From positions 4,781 to 68,780 of the forward strand of contig MNCI01002086.1 of assembly GCA_015680685.1 (NCBI GenBank): a stretch of DNA of 64,000 bases, read 5' to 3'. The position numbers and the translations under genes are program-made. This document shows positions 23,133 to 33,782 of this stretch, one piece after another. The notes beneath the pieces were generated by a model. That model was not told the DNA's origin. It saw nothing but the letters and a program-made list of their open reading frames with translations, and searched no databases. The DNA comes from Gnetum montanum (lineage: Eukaryota > Streptophyta > Gnetopsida > Gnetales > Gnetaceae). Every line of letters begins with the position of its first letter. Within the stretch, counting starts at the first letter, position 1.

Positions 23133-24025
23133 TGATAAAACCTTATGTCAATCAACTACGATATTGTATCTACAATATCATAGTTATGCATACGTCATTG
23201 TTAATGCGATGTAGTGGGCCATGGTCATGCCTATAAATACCAACCTTTTGTTGTGTCAAAGGAATAATCTTTCACCAACACTTAGCTAAATTCTTGTAGT
23301 CTATTTTTGTGATTTAGACTTAGTGGTAGAGTGAATGCCTATAGTGTGGTGTTAAATAGTTGTAAGGAATCTTTGTTCAAGTGGATTGTTCTTGGGCGTA
23401 ATCCATGATAAAAAATAAAGATCAAGATTATTTCTCATCATTGCAGCATTCCACTTAGCTCATTTTTACTTAGTTTAAGTTTACCTTTCAACATTTGTAC
23501 TTTTCTTAAGTCATTTATATTTTTCCAAGCACTTTACTTTTTCAACATCTTTTAGTAAAGTGATATAAGTACGATTGGTTTCAAGCATGAAGTGTAATTG
23601 TTTGTAAGCTAGTAGTGAGTTCACTTAATTCACGTAGTAGTGGATTCAGTTAGTAATCCCAGTGATAGTTACATGAGCCCTTAATGTGTACAGTAAGCGA
23701 GGAATGGATACTTAACCCCATAAGCTAGATTAGATTTACATTTCTATCATACTTAAACTTAGATTTTATCCTAGACTTTACTTTCATTTTCACTATGTTG
23801 GCACTTAGGATAATTAAAGCCAAACAACATCATTATATAATATACCTCATTGAGGGTTAAACCATACAACTTGAACTTCACTAACTCTACATGAGAAGAT
23901 AACGATCATGAATTTAACAATAATTGCTAGCATACTTACATTGTCCATCTATGGATTATGAATAGGTTACACATGTACATTTGTGACTTGTATGATAGAG
24001 TGTTGAAATACCCAACTGCTCATCA
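23133..24025 (+). mobile_element. 3' LTR of element B
   Basis: It starts TGATAAAACC after the PPT and ends CTGCTCATCA. TATA (CCTATAAATACC) is near 23230. It is clearly alignable with the 5' LTR but diverged, which implies an old insertion. Confidence 0.87.
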
Positions 24026-24200
24026 TTCATGAACCATCATATTACTACTTTGGATGTATTGTTGCTATTTATTAATGAAATTTTTGATTTTTGGGGGTCT
24101 ACCATAACAACTTCCCAGTATCAGGCTTGTGTTCTACTTTGAATTTTCTTTGCTCATTATCAATATTTTTTTAAGGTTTGACACCCATAGCATATCATGA
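24026..24200 (+). other. Possible 3' end of the LINE interrupted by element B
   Basis: The short stretch with GGATGTATTGTTGCTATTTA and TTAATGAAATTTTT looks like a plant LINE 3' untranslated end. No target duplication confirms this. Confidence 0.35.
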
Positions 24201-25210
24201 CATGATTTTTACTTCTTGTATGGATGATTGATTATGTTTTGATGTGCATAATTTAAGATTTCCAAGGTAAATTGATTGAGGTGATATCCTTAAAGATGCT
24301 ATACATTCCATTCCCTACTTGTTCGCAATTGGTAAATTTGATCCCATCCAAAATAGTGAATAGACATTATTTAAGTAATTAGATCATAAGAAAAGTACAT
24401 TTTTTTGTTTTGTTTCTATCTCTTATAGAATTCTTTTGGACACTTAAAATAAGAAAAATAGTAAAGGGCAAAGCTTGTAAAGTAGATCTTTATCTTTTAT
24501 TTTTGTTTTCTTTTAGACACTTAAAACATGAAAGATAGTATAAGGGCAAAGTTTATAAGGAAGATCTTATAAGGTATAGGTGACCTATCTATGACAAGAG
24601 CTTAGAGTTCTATCTATCTAATCTTTTATTTACCTTCCCACAAACATTTGGCCATAAATTTTTTGTTAAGAAGGCTAAAAATATAGGCATATCTAAATAA
24701 CTGGTTGGGAAAGTTTCAATTTGACACTCTAGTAACTAATTGGACTTTTGCAACATTTCCTTATTTCTTCTAAAAATAAAAAGTTTTCTCTTGGATGACT
24801 TTATTCATAATTGCAAAAGTTAAAGAAAACTCTAATAATGTTTGTTGAAGTTGTTCAACATACTTCTTATCTCCTTGTGAAAATAATATGTCATCCATAA
24901 ACTATGAGAGAGTGTAAAATGAACATCTCAAAGCTAGTTTCATATCTTTAATTTTCTTTTGAAAGGTAAGTTTCTTTTAAAAGGAATCATAATAAAATAT
25001 AACCAAGATGAATAAAAAAGGTAATACTAGATCCATTAAGTAAACTAGCAAACTAAGATTGTTGGTAACACCTTGCTAATTTCTAGATTCAATGCTTTTA
25101 AAAGGTAATCTTTTTTAGTATTGCTTCCATATAATCTTAATTTATAGTTTCATCTACTTTTGAGATATCAAGTTTTAAAGCAATTCTAAGAGTCTTTTAC
25201 AAGTGTGTAG
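24200..25210 (-). pseudogene. LINE reverse transcriptase fragment
   Basis: On the minus strand the order is LDISKVDETIN.DYMEAILK (about 25190), FASLLNGSSITFF (about 25060), a decayed FxDD-type region (SLIVYG.HIIFTR) and FPTSYLDMPIFLAFL (about 24700). These correspond to LDISKAYDRVNWDYLEAIL, SVLINGSS, FADDI and the FPTKYLGIPL block of plant LINE RT. Several frameshifts and stops are present. The orientation is opposite to the LINE at 8.4-19.4 kb, so it is a separate copy. Confidence 0.7.
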
Positions 25211-25568
25211 AATGAATAATTTTCAGTACAAACAATCATTATCTTTATGTTAATGGCTTTATCATATCTATGATGGGTTGATGATTAAGGTAGGTGAAGG
25301 ATTTGATGATGATTTCCTATGTTGGAGGATTTGATGATAATTTACTATGTTTAACTATCTACATGATGATATAGTTCTTAAACATATATTTTTACTATGT
25401 AACAAAACCTACTTGTTTTAATAATATGTATTAAAATATTAATAGTTTGCTTGAAACATATAGTGCACATCAAAATAGAAAACTGATTCTTATGACGTGT
25501 TGGATAATATGAAAAAGAAAAAAATATAAAAAATATTATTATTTATTTATAAGAAAATAGTTACATAT

Positions 25569-25877
25569 CTTAAATATCCAAAAGTTATATATAATTCTCA
25601 TTTTTACAAAAATACAGAATATGAAAAACTAATTTTGAAACTAAAATTGAAACTTGAATTTCATTAAATTTGTATAAACCAAAAGGAATTGTCAAACAAA
25701 TTAACTTATACAATTCTTAAATATCCAGAAGTTATATATAATTTTCATTTTTACAAAAATATAGAATATGAAAAACTAATTTTGAAACTAAAATTGAAAC
25801 TTGAATTTTTTAAAATATGTAGAATATGAAAAACTAATTTTGAAACTAAAATTGAAACTTGAATTTTTTAAAATATG
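25569..25877. repeat. Nested tandem repeat, periods about 147 and 58
   Basis: A CTTAAATATCCA...ATATGAAAAAC block occurs at 25569 and 25716. A 58-bp unit starting TAGAATATGAAAAAC is repeated at 25762 and 25820. Confidence 0.8.
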
Positions 25878-25879
25878 TA

Positions 25880-27464
25880 TAGACGAAAACGATTTGTCAA
25901 ATAAATTAACTTCTACAACATACACTCGTAGATAATAGTTATGTAACTGAACACATCTTCTATTTAATTCTCTTGAATTTACACTTGTAGGTTGAATCCT
26001 CATATAAATATTGACAATAGATATAACATTTTCTTTCGAAGAAATCTATTTCAAAATATTCTAATGATACATATTACTCAACTTCTACTACTTGTAGTAA
26101 ACATAATCAACACATTTTGTCTTCATGATGCTCATTATTCCATCTTCTAGTTTCAAGTTAGAAGTGATGTAATCTCATTTTTACTTTTAATTATTGCTCT
26201 CATAGATATTGAAATGATTGCTTGTAGATATTCTACTTCATGTTGGGTGAGAGGCCAACTACTAGTCATAAATTGGTAACACTAAACATAATATTCCATC
26301 TGAAATGCTTTAGGGAGAGGCCATTAGTATGCTAAATATAGTATTCTATCTATAATATTTTAGGGAGAGGCTATCAGTAACACTAAATATTTTATCCATA
26401 GTGCTTTAGGGAGAGGCTATTAGCTAAATAATATTTTGTCAAAGCTTTTGAAAAAGTAGGTATAGAAAACAAATAACTTTCACGAACTCCAAATTTCATT
26501 GTCATCAACCTGGAGGAAGGAATTTCAAAATGCTATGCATAAAATGAATAATCATAGGCTTAATGTCACCTATTGATGCTGTTATAAGGCACTCAACAAC
26601 AATGCTAACAAGATGCATATTGAGTTTAGAATTAATTACAATGTTATGCTTACAATGTTAGATGGAAGTCATTAAAAAATAAAAATATAGGAAAATGCTC
26701 TAAACAAAATATTTTGCAACTATTCAAGGTGGTGGAACATGGTTAGCAAAGAATACTTTAATTTTCATAAGGGGAAGCATTACTAGAAACTTTTCTCACA
26801 AAGTTCCAAAATTCATCAGATGCCAACCACAACTAGACTTCAAATGGAAGAAGAAGAACTAGGAGGAATCGTGATAATGATAATCTTCATCTTGATCATA
26901 GTTTGAAAAATTAAATTGGATTAGAAAATTAGGGACACATTAAAGAAATCACATTCAAAATGGATAAAAATTAGATATCAAATTAGAATAGATTATAAAA
27001 ATTATAAAAATACTTTGAAAATGATTTTTAAGAAAATTCATTTTATTTTTCATGAATACTATAATGATTAACATGTTTTAAAAAAATAGTTTCAAGTTGA
27101 AATTAACTCTTACACATAACTTGTAAAGCAAATAAAGGAAAAAAACTGCAATAATGAATCCTTATTTCTAGTGTCTTACAAAGTCTTGAAATACTAAAAT
27201 ATATCTCAATATAAATAACAAACTCATGTAAATAATCTAAATTAAAACACATTTAAATCTAAATAACAAACTCATGTAGAGAGTTTATGAGGTTTTGTTT
27301 TCTTCTTTGGACTTTAAAATAATCTATCTCCTCAAGGAGTCTTTATCAAAATCAAAATTGGCTTGAGTATAAAGGAAAAATTCAACATCTTCTTTGTGAT
27401 ACTCTTCCTCATCAAGTTTCTTTAACTACGATAGTATGTGAGGCATAGATTGTGTTTTATTTCT
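25880..27464. other. AT-rich stretch without recognisable gene
   Basis: Apart from the short tandem array at 26245-26430 I see nothing coding. It may be the 3' side of the hAT element, but no terminal inverted repeat was identified. Confidence 0.5.
26245..26430. repeat. Short tandem array, unit about 48 bp, with TTTAGGGAGAGGC
   Basis: TTTAGGGAGAGGC recurs at 26309, 26358 and 26405, with CTAAATAT-type spacers and a diverged unit at 26245. Confidence 0.7.
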
Positions 27465-29382
27465 TTATCTTATAATTAGTGGTTGTTCTTCATCTTCATC
27501 TTCTATACCATCCACAACCAAGCTCCTAATATTAAGCCCTTCAATTATACTTGTGACAAGAGTATTTGATTCTAATATAGGTATAGGAGGCTCCTCCTCA
27601 CGCATAAAAAGATCATCTAATGTTGCATTATTTAGATCCTCACTTTCTGCATTAGGATCCACATAATGAGTTGAAGGAACTTGCATTGGAACTTCTTCTA
27701 TATTTACCAGTGAAGCATTATATGGTTCATCAAGCAACCAATCTATAAGAAGATTTTAAGTACCGATATCCTCTTATGTCCAAATTTATGGTTGATCCAT
27801 TTATTTATTTTCACTTTGGCATAATTTACTGTTAAAATATATATGGCTAGCTTATTCAATCTATCATAAACTAGTCTATTGAGCTTCTTAGAGTGAATGT
27901 GTTCAAAGATACTCAAATGATGTTCACATCCTACAATTACATATATTTTATTAGATTTTTAAAATAACTTTAATAATTTTATTTTCTTAAAATTTGAAAG
28001 ACTAGTAATTAATAATGTATTACCTGATGAATTGCATGGTTATGTTAACAAGCGACAAGCATGCTTATTAAGATTTGACATAAGAATTCCATAACATTCC
28101 CACTATAAATCTACATAATATTCAATACTTTTGTAAGATTCACTATTGATGTTTTTTAAAATTTAAAATTTTATTTTATTAAATTTATTGATTTATCAAG
28201 TCTCGTATCTTTAGTAGCTTTGTTAGCCTCTATTCGAAAGCTTTTACCAACAATAGTAGAGAGGCTAGGCCAAAATCTCTTATACTCAACAATCTCTTTT
28301 ACAATGTTATGTTTAGTTTCTTGTTGTGATGGATCATTAAAGATTTTATGCACAACCTAGTGAAAATTTAAATAAAATGTTATCATAAAGGTATAAATCA
28401 ATTAGTTTAATAAATTAATAAATTGTAATTAAAATTATTTTATAAATGTTGAAATATTAATTTACCTTCGACAATGTTGTTCTCAAAGCTTCATTAGTTT
28501 GTATTTGTGCATACTTTCCAAAACCATATTTAGAATTCAAAATGTGAGCTATAGCATACAAATCATTGCTAGCCATATGAGCCCCTTTTTTTTGGTAATA
28601 AGAGACAATTTTTTTCAATTTGACATAGAAGTGGACATCCTATAGTCTCTATCACCTTTCCAATACAAAAACAAATATCTACCATGCCCTTAAAGACATA
28701 TCCTATGGAGGCTTGTGTTGAATTAATAGGATAAAGTAACTTCACTATAAGATCCATGATATGTTTAAAATTTATAAAGCAAATAGTTAAAAATGAAAAA
28801 TTAAGATTTTATACATATAATAATAAACCTATAATCTTATAAATTTATATTAAAGTTAAAATGGAAATTCATACCTTCACTATTAGATATACTAAAAACC
28901 AAAAGTGTTGAATGCTATTTCCATGCTAATGATCATAATCATAAAAAGTTACACGTTTACAATATTCCCCCTTCGGAGATGTACGCAAATGAGTGTAACT
29001 TTTAGACATCCATTGAAAACAAGTAAACATGCTCATAAGAGCTACCTTATGCTCCAAAAAACTTTGAAGCATAAGAAAGTTAGTTGTAAATCTTCTTACA
29101 CTAGGTTGTGCCAATTCTTTATTCTCACTTGTCTTTAACAATAAGGCATGTGATAAATCATGAGCATAAATAAATTTGCAAATATATCATGCTTTCTTTA
29201 TAGTCTGCAATACAAAAACATTATATATTTAAATAATTATTAAATATACATATTTTAATCTATTATGTAATGGCTTTATTTTGATTCTTACTTATGCTAT
29301 CCATGGTACCTTACCAATATCCTCTAATAACAAGTCTAGAAATATGTGGATACTTTTGTTGAATTGTGACCAGCACTATATG

Positions 29383-29416
29383 CATTTAGTGGCTTTAACC
29401 ATTTAGTGGCTTTAAC
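29383..29416. repeat. 17-bp tandem duplication at the hAT/mitochondrial boundary
   Basis: CATTTAGTGGCTTTAAC is present twice (29383-29399 and 29400-29416), where hAT sequence gives way to organelle-like sequence. This is consistent with a filler or repair scar. Confidence 0.6.
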
Positions 29417-30156
29417 CTGAAGGCTCGTTAAAGAGGAAGACCAACAAAGTTTTTTCTCGGAAAAGCAAAACCTTTTATGGCGATTTGCACATGGTGGAAA
29501 CATTACGGCAATTAATGGAAAGATGGCATATTACTAGTGAATATTTGAAAGAAGAAATGCATCCGAATCCACGTAGAAATGGATATGGAACCCGCCGGCA
29601 CACACACGAATTCGCGTATACACTAGTCATAGAATTCCTCACATTAGACTGTAAGTTATGACGTTCTGACATCACGGTGTCTCACGAGACGAAACGCCAT
29701 TTATTAGAAAAAAACAATCTCCATTTCTTGTTTCATGAACAACCGATTGTCTGCACTACACATCCGATTATCGAATTAGGTCGCTATGGCTCCATGAGAT
29801 GTAATGTTCTGTCTGCAGCCCCTCATTTGGCATTTGGTTAGGTGAATCGTCATTTTCAAGGCAAATCGAGATCTACCGTGCAAAAACTGGACCCTCAGGA
29901 AACTCTTTTGTGTCAAGAATTGTGCTCGCTTATGCTCGAGCCAGCTGGAGCTGCTCACCCGTGAACAAGCATCCTGTAAGCTAATGCGTGCCTTTATAGT
30001 ACCATCTGCATGTGTATTGTGGTCAAATATGTGCGTGTGGCTCTAGGCGGTACCGGTACCGCCCTAAGCTCAAGAGTAACCCCTTACCTCTCAAAAATTA
30101 CGTATAGAAATAAAAGGCGTAGTCCTCTGAAAGAACCCCATAGGTTGGTTTTTTTT

Positions 30157-30240
30157 AGGCTTTGTAGGGCTCGAACCTACACTATCACCGACCGTTATGA
30201 TAACGCGGTACGTTTCAACCAATTTTGCTATAAGCCGCCC
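30157..30240 (-). pseudogene. trnI-CAU: Mitochondrial-type tRNA-Ile(CAU) pseudogene
   Basis: The minus strand carries GGCTTATAG, AATTGGTTGAAACGTACCGC, TCATAACGG and GTAGGTTCGAGCCCTAC, the successive parts of plant mitochondrial trnI(CAU) as I remember it. Three short extra pieces are present: in the acceptor start, before the anticodon (GTTA) and after the anticodon stem (a repeated CGGT). These would spoil folding, so it is a pseudogene. The comparison is from memory. Confidence 0.65.
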
Positions 30241-30309
30241 CTACGTCCTACACTTACTTATATATTTGTATAATTATACCTACGTCCTTTGTATAATTAT
30301 ACCTGGGTA

Positions 30310-30420
30310 ACTTATGAGTATTCAGACTATAACAGTTCCGATGAACATTCACGAACTTTTGACAGTTATATGATTCCGGAGGATGATCTAGAATTGGGTC
30401 AATTACGTTTATTAGAAGTG
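30310..30420 (+). pseudogene. cox2: cox2 fragment (cytochrome c oxidase subunit 2), 37 codons
   Basis: Thirty-seven uninterrupted codons match the middle of plant mitochondrial cox2, starting [12 protein letters not shown] and ending [19 protein letters not shown]. In the intact protein this segment lies between the membrane helices and the copper domain. The fragment starts next to the position where some plants have a cox2 intron (after about codon 124). Immediately after LLEV the sequence is no longer recognisable cox2. DEHSRTF replaces the usual DEQSLTF. Confidence 0.88.
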
Positions 30421-31240
30421 GAACACGCACAGGCACAACTGTAGTAACGCCCTTTGGATAAGCATTTCTTTGCAACGTGCAATGGACTCGATATCTTCAG
30501 TTGGGGCCACTGCACGGTACGTGACACTATTACCTGGGAAGGGTATCCTGCATTCAGCCTTTGGACCCTGCATTCAGCCGGTGACACGGAGGGAATTTGC
30601 TGGTAACTATCTTACATCGTTGTATTGTAAGGTCGCTGGCGCTATATTTGACGGTACGTAATATCGTACGTTGGAACCTTTTAATGGAATCCAAGTTGTG
30701 TTGTTTTGTGTTGTTAAAAACAACTCTTAAAGAATGATGGACTTCCTCTTCTTCATCTCTGCCCTCCACTTCAAGATCTTCAGGATCACTGGGAATGTCA
30801 ATTGGGGGAATAGAAAAAGAGTCTTACCTTGCCCTATATACATAAATATAAATAAAAAATAGTAAGATGATATTATTATAATAAAAGTATAAGAATAAAA
30901 AAAAATATATTAATATATACTCAATTATAATATGAATTTGAAGTTTTAAAATTGTAATAAAGTTATATACCTGACCTACATGTTGTAGGCTAACATGCTC
31001 GACTGCCTCCTCATATATTGAAAGTATAAATATGCATCTTTTGCCTTACCTGATGCATCAATGGATTTAAGAAAACTCCTCGTGCAGAACCAACAAGAAT
31101 ATTGATGAGGAATTGACCATGATGGTCTAACTACCAATCTAACATTAAGGAGCATCCATAATTTGTCCAAGTAGTTCTATGTTCTGCCATAAGCTAATGT
31201 ACATTTTTATGGACAGCATCAAACATAGCGTGGCACACTT

Positions 31241-32400
31241 AAAATTATAATTTGTAAATATTTTTTTGTTTACAGAATGCAAAGTAAAAGTATTTAATCA
31301 ATTATTTATGATTAAACGAATTATGCAAATATTACAATAAAATTTTAATAATAAATATCAGTGAAGATGTTAACAGTAATTTAAATATTTACATATTTAA
31401 AAGACATGTTAGTTAAATTTAAATTTAGAAGAAGTGTGAACCATAAACTCTAGCAAGATTTCACTAAAGTTTAAAATCCTCTGGTAACAAGCTCAAGTTG
31501 TTCACCAAGGATTTAAAATTCAACAGCTTTTATAAAATAGAAAAGCTAAGATGAACAATAGCAGCAGCCTGTACAGAATGGAAAAGCTCATGTCAACAAA
31601 CCTTGTATGAACGGTAGGAGCAGAGCTTGGAATGAAAAAGCTTACAACAGCATCAGCGCTTGGAATGGATGAGACCACAACAGCATCACTTGTATAATCG
31701 GTAGCACCAGCGCTTGTATAATTTGTTGCAGTAACTTATAATTTTTTAAAAAGTTTATCTACAAGGGCAATGGTAATTTAACCGTTTGTGGTTTGCATTG
31801 ATTTTTTGCAGAATCATCGTTGTTATTTTTTGGGAGTTTTGTCTGTAGAATCAGAATAGTTTCCAAATGTTTTTGGAGTTTCCATATCCATGAGTACAGT
31901 GTCTAAAATCTTACAGCTAAAATGAAGAGAAATTTTCAATAAATTTCCAGATTTTATTATTGATAAATCACCCAATAAAACTGATAAATCCATAAAGAAG
32001 GTTTTGTAAAAATTTGTTAGTTATGACATCAAAAATTTTATTAGTCATTTATTGAAAATTATTAAATATGATTTTGAATACTGAATTGACTTCTACTTGC
32101 AGCTCATTTTCAACAAAGTGAATTGGAAAGAAGCTTAATTTTACCATAATGCCAAATATTGTGATGAATATGGGTAATTTACCAAGATAGGAATTTTGGA
32201 TTTGCCACTTAAAGGGTGATATTTTTTTGGGGTTTATGTATCAAAAAGAATAAATTTTGGGATCCATACTCAAAATTTTCAATTTTTTTTTTGGGTTTAT
32301 GTATCACAAAGATATAATTCAAGGAAGACCAAATGATATTGAACATGATTTGAAATAATGAATTGATATTTACTTGCATCAACTCATTTCCAACAAAGTG
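31241..32400. other. AT-rich stretch without recognisable gene
   Basis: It may include the decayed 5' part of the hAT gene. A loose repeat (AGCATCAGCGCTTG / AGCACCAGCGCTTG) lies near 31650-31720. I see no coding similarity. Confidence 0.45.
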
Positions 32401-32992
32401 AACTAGAAATGTTTGGATTCAGAAATTGAGATAGACAACATAAATGGTAAGCTAAATATCTTAGAGAAGATATTGGAAAGATTGCTATGTCTTTTGCTCA
32501 TAGTCATAGATCACATGGGATAATAACACCAATGAATGACTACGACAAGGTGGACTTATCTTTCCTAGAAGTTCAACATAAGAAATGCTACAAGATTATC
32601 ACCAATCACCTATATATGCAACAATTTGAAATTGATGGAGTTAATCCCCTATTGATGATTATTTAAGAAACAACAAGCACAGGAAAATCATATCTTGACA
32701 AGTAACTATTCCACTAATCATATGTGGAGGATCTCACCAACTACCATTAAGATTAGCATGGGCTTTAACTATACATAAGTCATAGGTAATGACCTTGGAA
32801 AAAGCATGTGTAGATGTTGATAGTAAAGAAATAACAGATCTTATGTTTGTAGCACTATCTCAAGTAAAGAGTATTGGTAGTTTGAAGACATTTCCTCTAA
32901 TTTCCAAAGAAAGATACATCATGATATCAAAGGCTTCTCACCTTCAAAGTAGATTGGATGAAGAGCAACACATTAAATCAAATGAAGAATGA
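32400..32992 (+). pseudogene. PIF1-like helicase remnant (possibly from a Helitron)
   Basis: An upstream part reads EDIGKIAMSFAHSHRSHGII and LEVQHKKCYKIITNHL, then PLLMII.ETTSTGKSYL at about 32645-32700, a Walker A motif (GTAGTGKS in the family). It passes within a few codons to PLRLAWALTIHKS and then MTLEKACVDVDSKEITDLMFVALSQVKSI (32789 on), the C-terminal helicase motifs. The motifs between Walker A and the C-terminus are deleted. No Rep/HUH domain or Helitron end was found, so host PIF1 versus Helitron origin is open. Confidence 0.75.
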
Positions 32993-33302
32993 TTTTACAA
33001 TTAATTTGATGATGCATTTTTACTATTGTAGATGTCAAAACATTTGCCATTATGCATTTTTTTTTAATAATGAATGTTTGAACATTGATCCATTATCATG
33101 TATTGAGTCTTTGAATAATTGATAGTATGTTCTTATGATTTACTCTATTTTTGATTTACAATTACATGAATTATCATTAATTTTAGAAAAAAAATTTGTA
33201 ACTTAATAGCTACCTTCTAAAAATTTAGTTCATGCATAACTATAGATAGAAACTTTTTAATTTCTTATTTTAGAATAATCCTTTTAAGTAAAGACCAGCC
33301 AT
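32993..33302. other. AT-rich stretch, nothing recognised
   Basis: There are no motifs on either strand beyond A/T runs. Confidence 0.4.
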
Positions 33303-33782
33303 CGTTGGCTTAGTTGTATAATTATAATATATATGTATAATTTGATTGAGAGAATCTTCTTCATTAACAAGTAATAAAGTATTTGTATCACATATTTCAT
33401 GACTCTTGATGAAGAGCAAGATTTATGGATTATGAATTTCATGACTTCTAGATGAAGAATAAGATTTGTTTATCAAATTTTTCATAATCATGAGATTAAG
33501 AAAAAAATATTTGCATGATTTATCATATGTTCTCACTCTTGGCCGATTTTGTTCTTTTTTGTATGCTCTCATAAGGATTGTAAATTCAGAGTGAGAATAT
33601 ATGATAAATGATGTGAATATTTTTTTCTTGATCTAGAAGTCATAAATTTTATAATCCATAAATCTTGTTCTTTGTTTAGAGTCATGAAATATTTGACTCC
33701 AATACATTATTACTTGTTACAGAAGGAGATTTTCTCAGCCAATTTAAAGATATATATTATAAATATATAAGTAAGCTAGTCA
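33303..33782. mobile_element. Foldback (MITE-like) element, about 480 bp
   Basis: The two arms (about 33303-33535 and 33555-33782) are imperfect inverted copies. Shared parts are the ATATATAT-rich ends next to TTGGCTTAGTT / AGCTAGTC, AACAAGTAATAA, TTTCATGACTC, AAGATTTATGGATTAT and ATTTATCATAT. The centre has TTGGCCGAT. The terminal ATATATATTATAAATATAT, GTTCTTCGTCCAGAAG-like and GGCCGAT pieces recur at 41.95-42.22 and 43.44-43.81 kb. No coding capacity is seen. Confidence 0.75.

Larger units (their letters stand above)
19435..24025 (+). mobile_element. Element B: two-LTR, gag-only retrotransposon
   Basis: Two LTRs of 895 and 893 bp in the same orientation (19435-20329 and 23133-24025) enclose 2.8 kb with a tRNA-Asp-type primer site, a gag-like region and a PPT (atgggaaca, ends 23132). 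No protease, RT or integrase motif is visible. This fits the terminal-repeat gag-only class of non-autonomous elements. The flanks ggttg and ttcat do not match, so no target duplication remains. Confidence 0.85.
29417..30720 (+). other. Nuclear insertion of mitochondrial DNA (NUMT)
   Basis: The segment contains a plant mitochondrial cox2 fragment and a mitochondrial-type trnI(CAU) remnant, and its base composition is less AT-rich than the surrounding DNA. The first 600 bases hold decayed frames that I could not name (for example HPIIELGRYGSMRCNVLSA on the plus strand). The boundaries are approximate. It splits the hAT pseudogene between exons, replacing the region that should encode the middle of its DUF659-type domain. 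Confidence 0.8.
27465..31240 (-). pseudogene. hAT-superfamily transposase pseudogene with introns, split by mitochondrial DNA
   Basis: The DUF659-type start is at about 31200-30976 (GCSLMLDW, GQFLINILVGSARGVFLKSI, DASGKAKDAYLYF). Exon 2 (about 29382-29292) has FLDLLLEDIGKVPW. Exon 3 (29204 down) has TIKKA, KFIYAHDLSHALLL and ELAQPSVRRFTTNFLMLQS. Then follow ASIGYVFKGMVD (28757-28466), KEIVEYKRFWPSL (28353-28171) and NLNKHACRLLT.PCNSSG (about 28140-28024). After a 93-bp GT-AG intron (28023-27931) come CEHHLSIFEHIHSKKLNRLV and an acidic tail to 27465. Order and motifs fit hAT transposases, which cut and paste DNA. The DNA-binding N-terminus and terminal repeats were not found. Stops and the insertion at 29.4-30.7 kb inactivate it. 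Confidence 0.85.

Noticed and set aside
19435-24025. Target duplication for element B
   Set aside because: The flanking pentamers ggttg and ttcat differ, and shifting the boundaries by one or two bases did not help.
25569-25877. CRISPR-like spaced repeats
   Set aside because: The repeats are AT-rich, adjacent or nested, with no unique spacers of equal size. The sequence is a plant nuclear genome.
26309-26412. Interstitial telomere array
   Set aside because: Only one TTTAGGG word occurs per 48-base unit. A telomere remnant would have consecutive heptamers.
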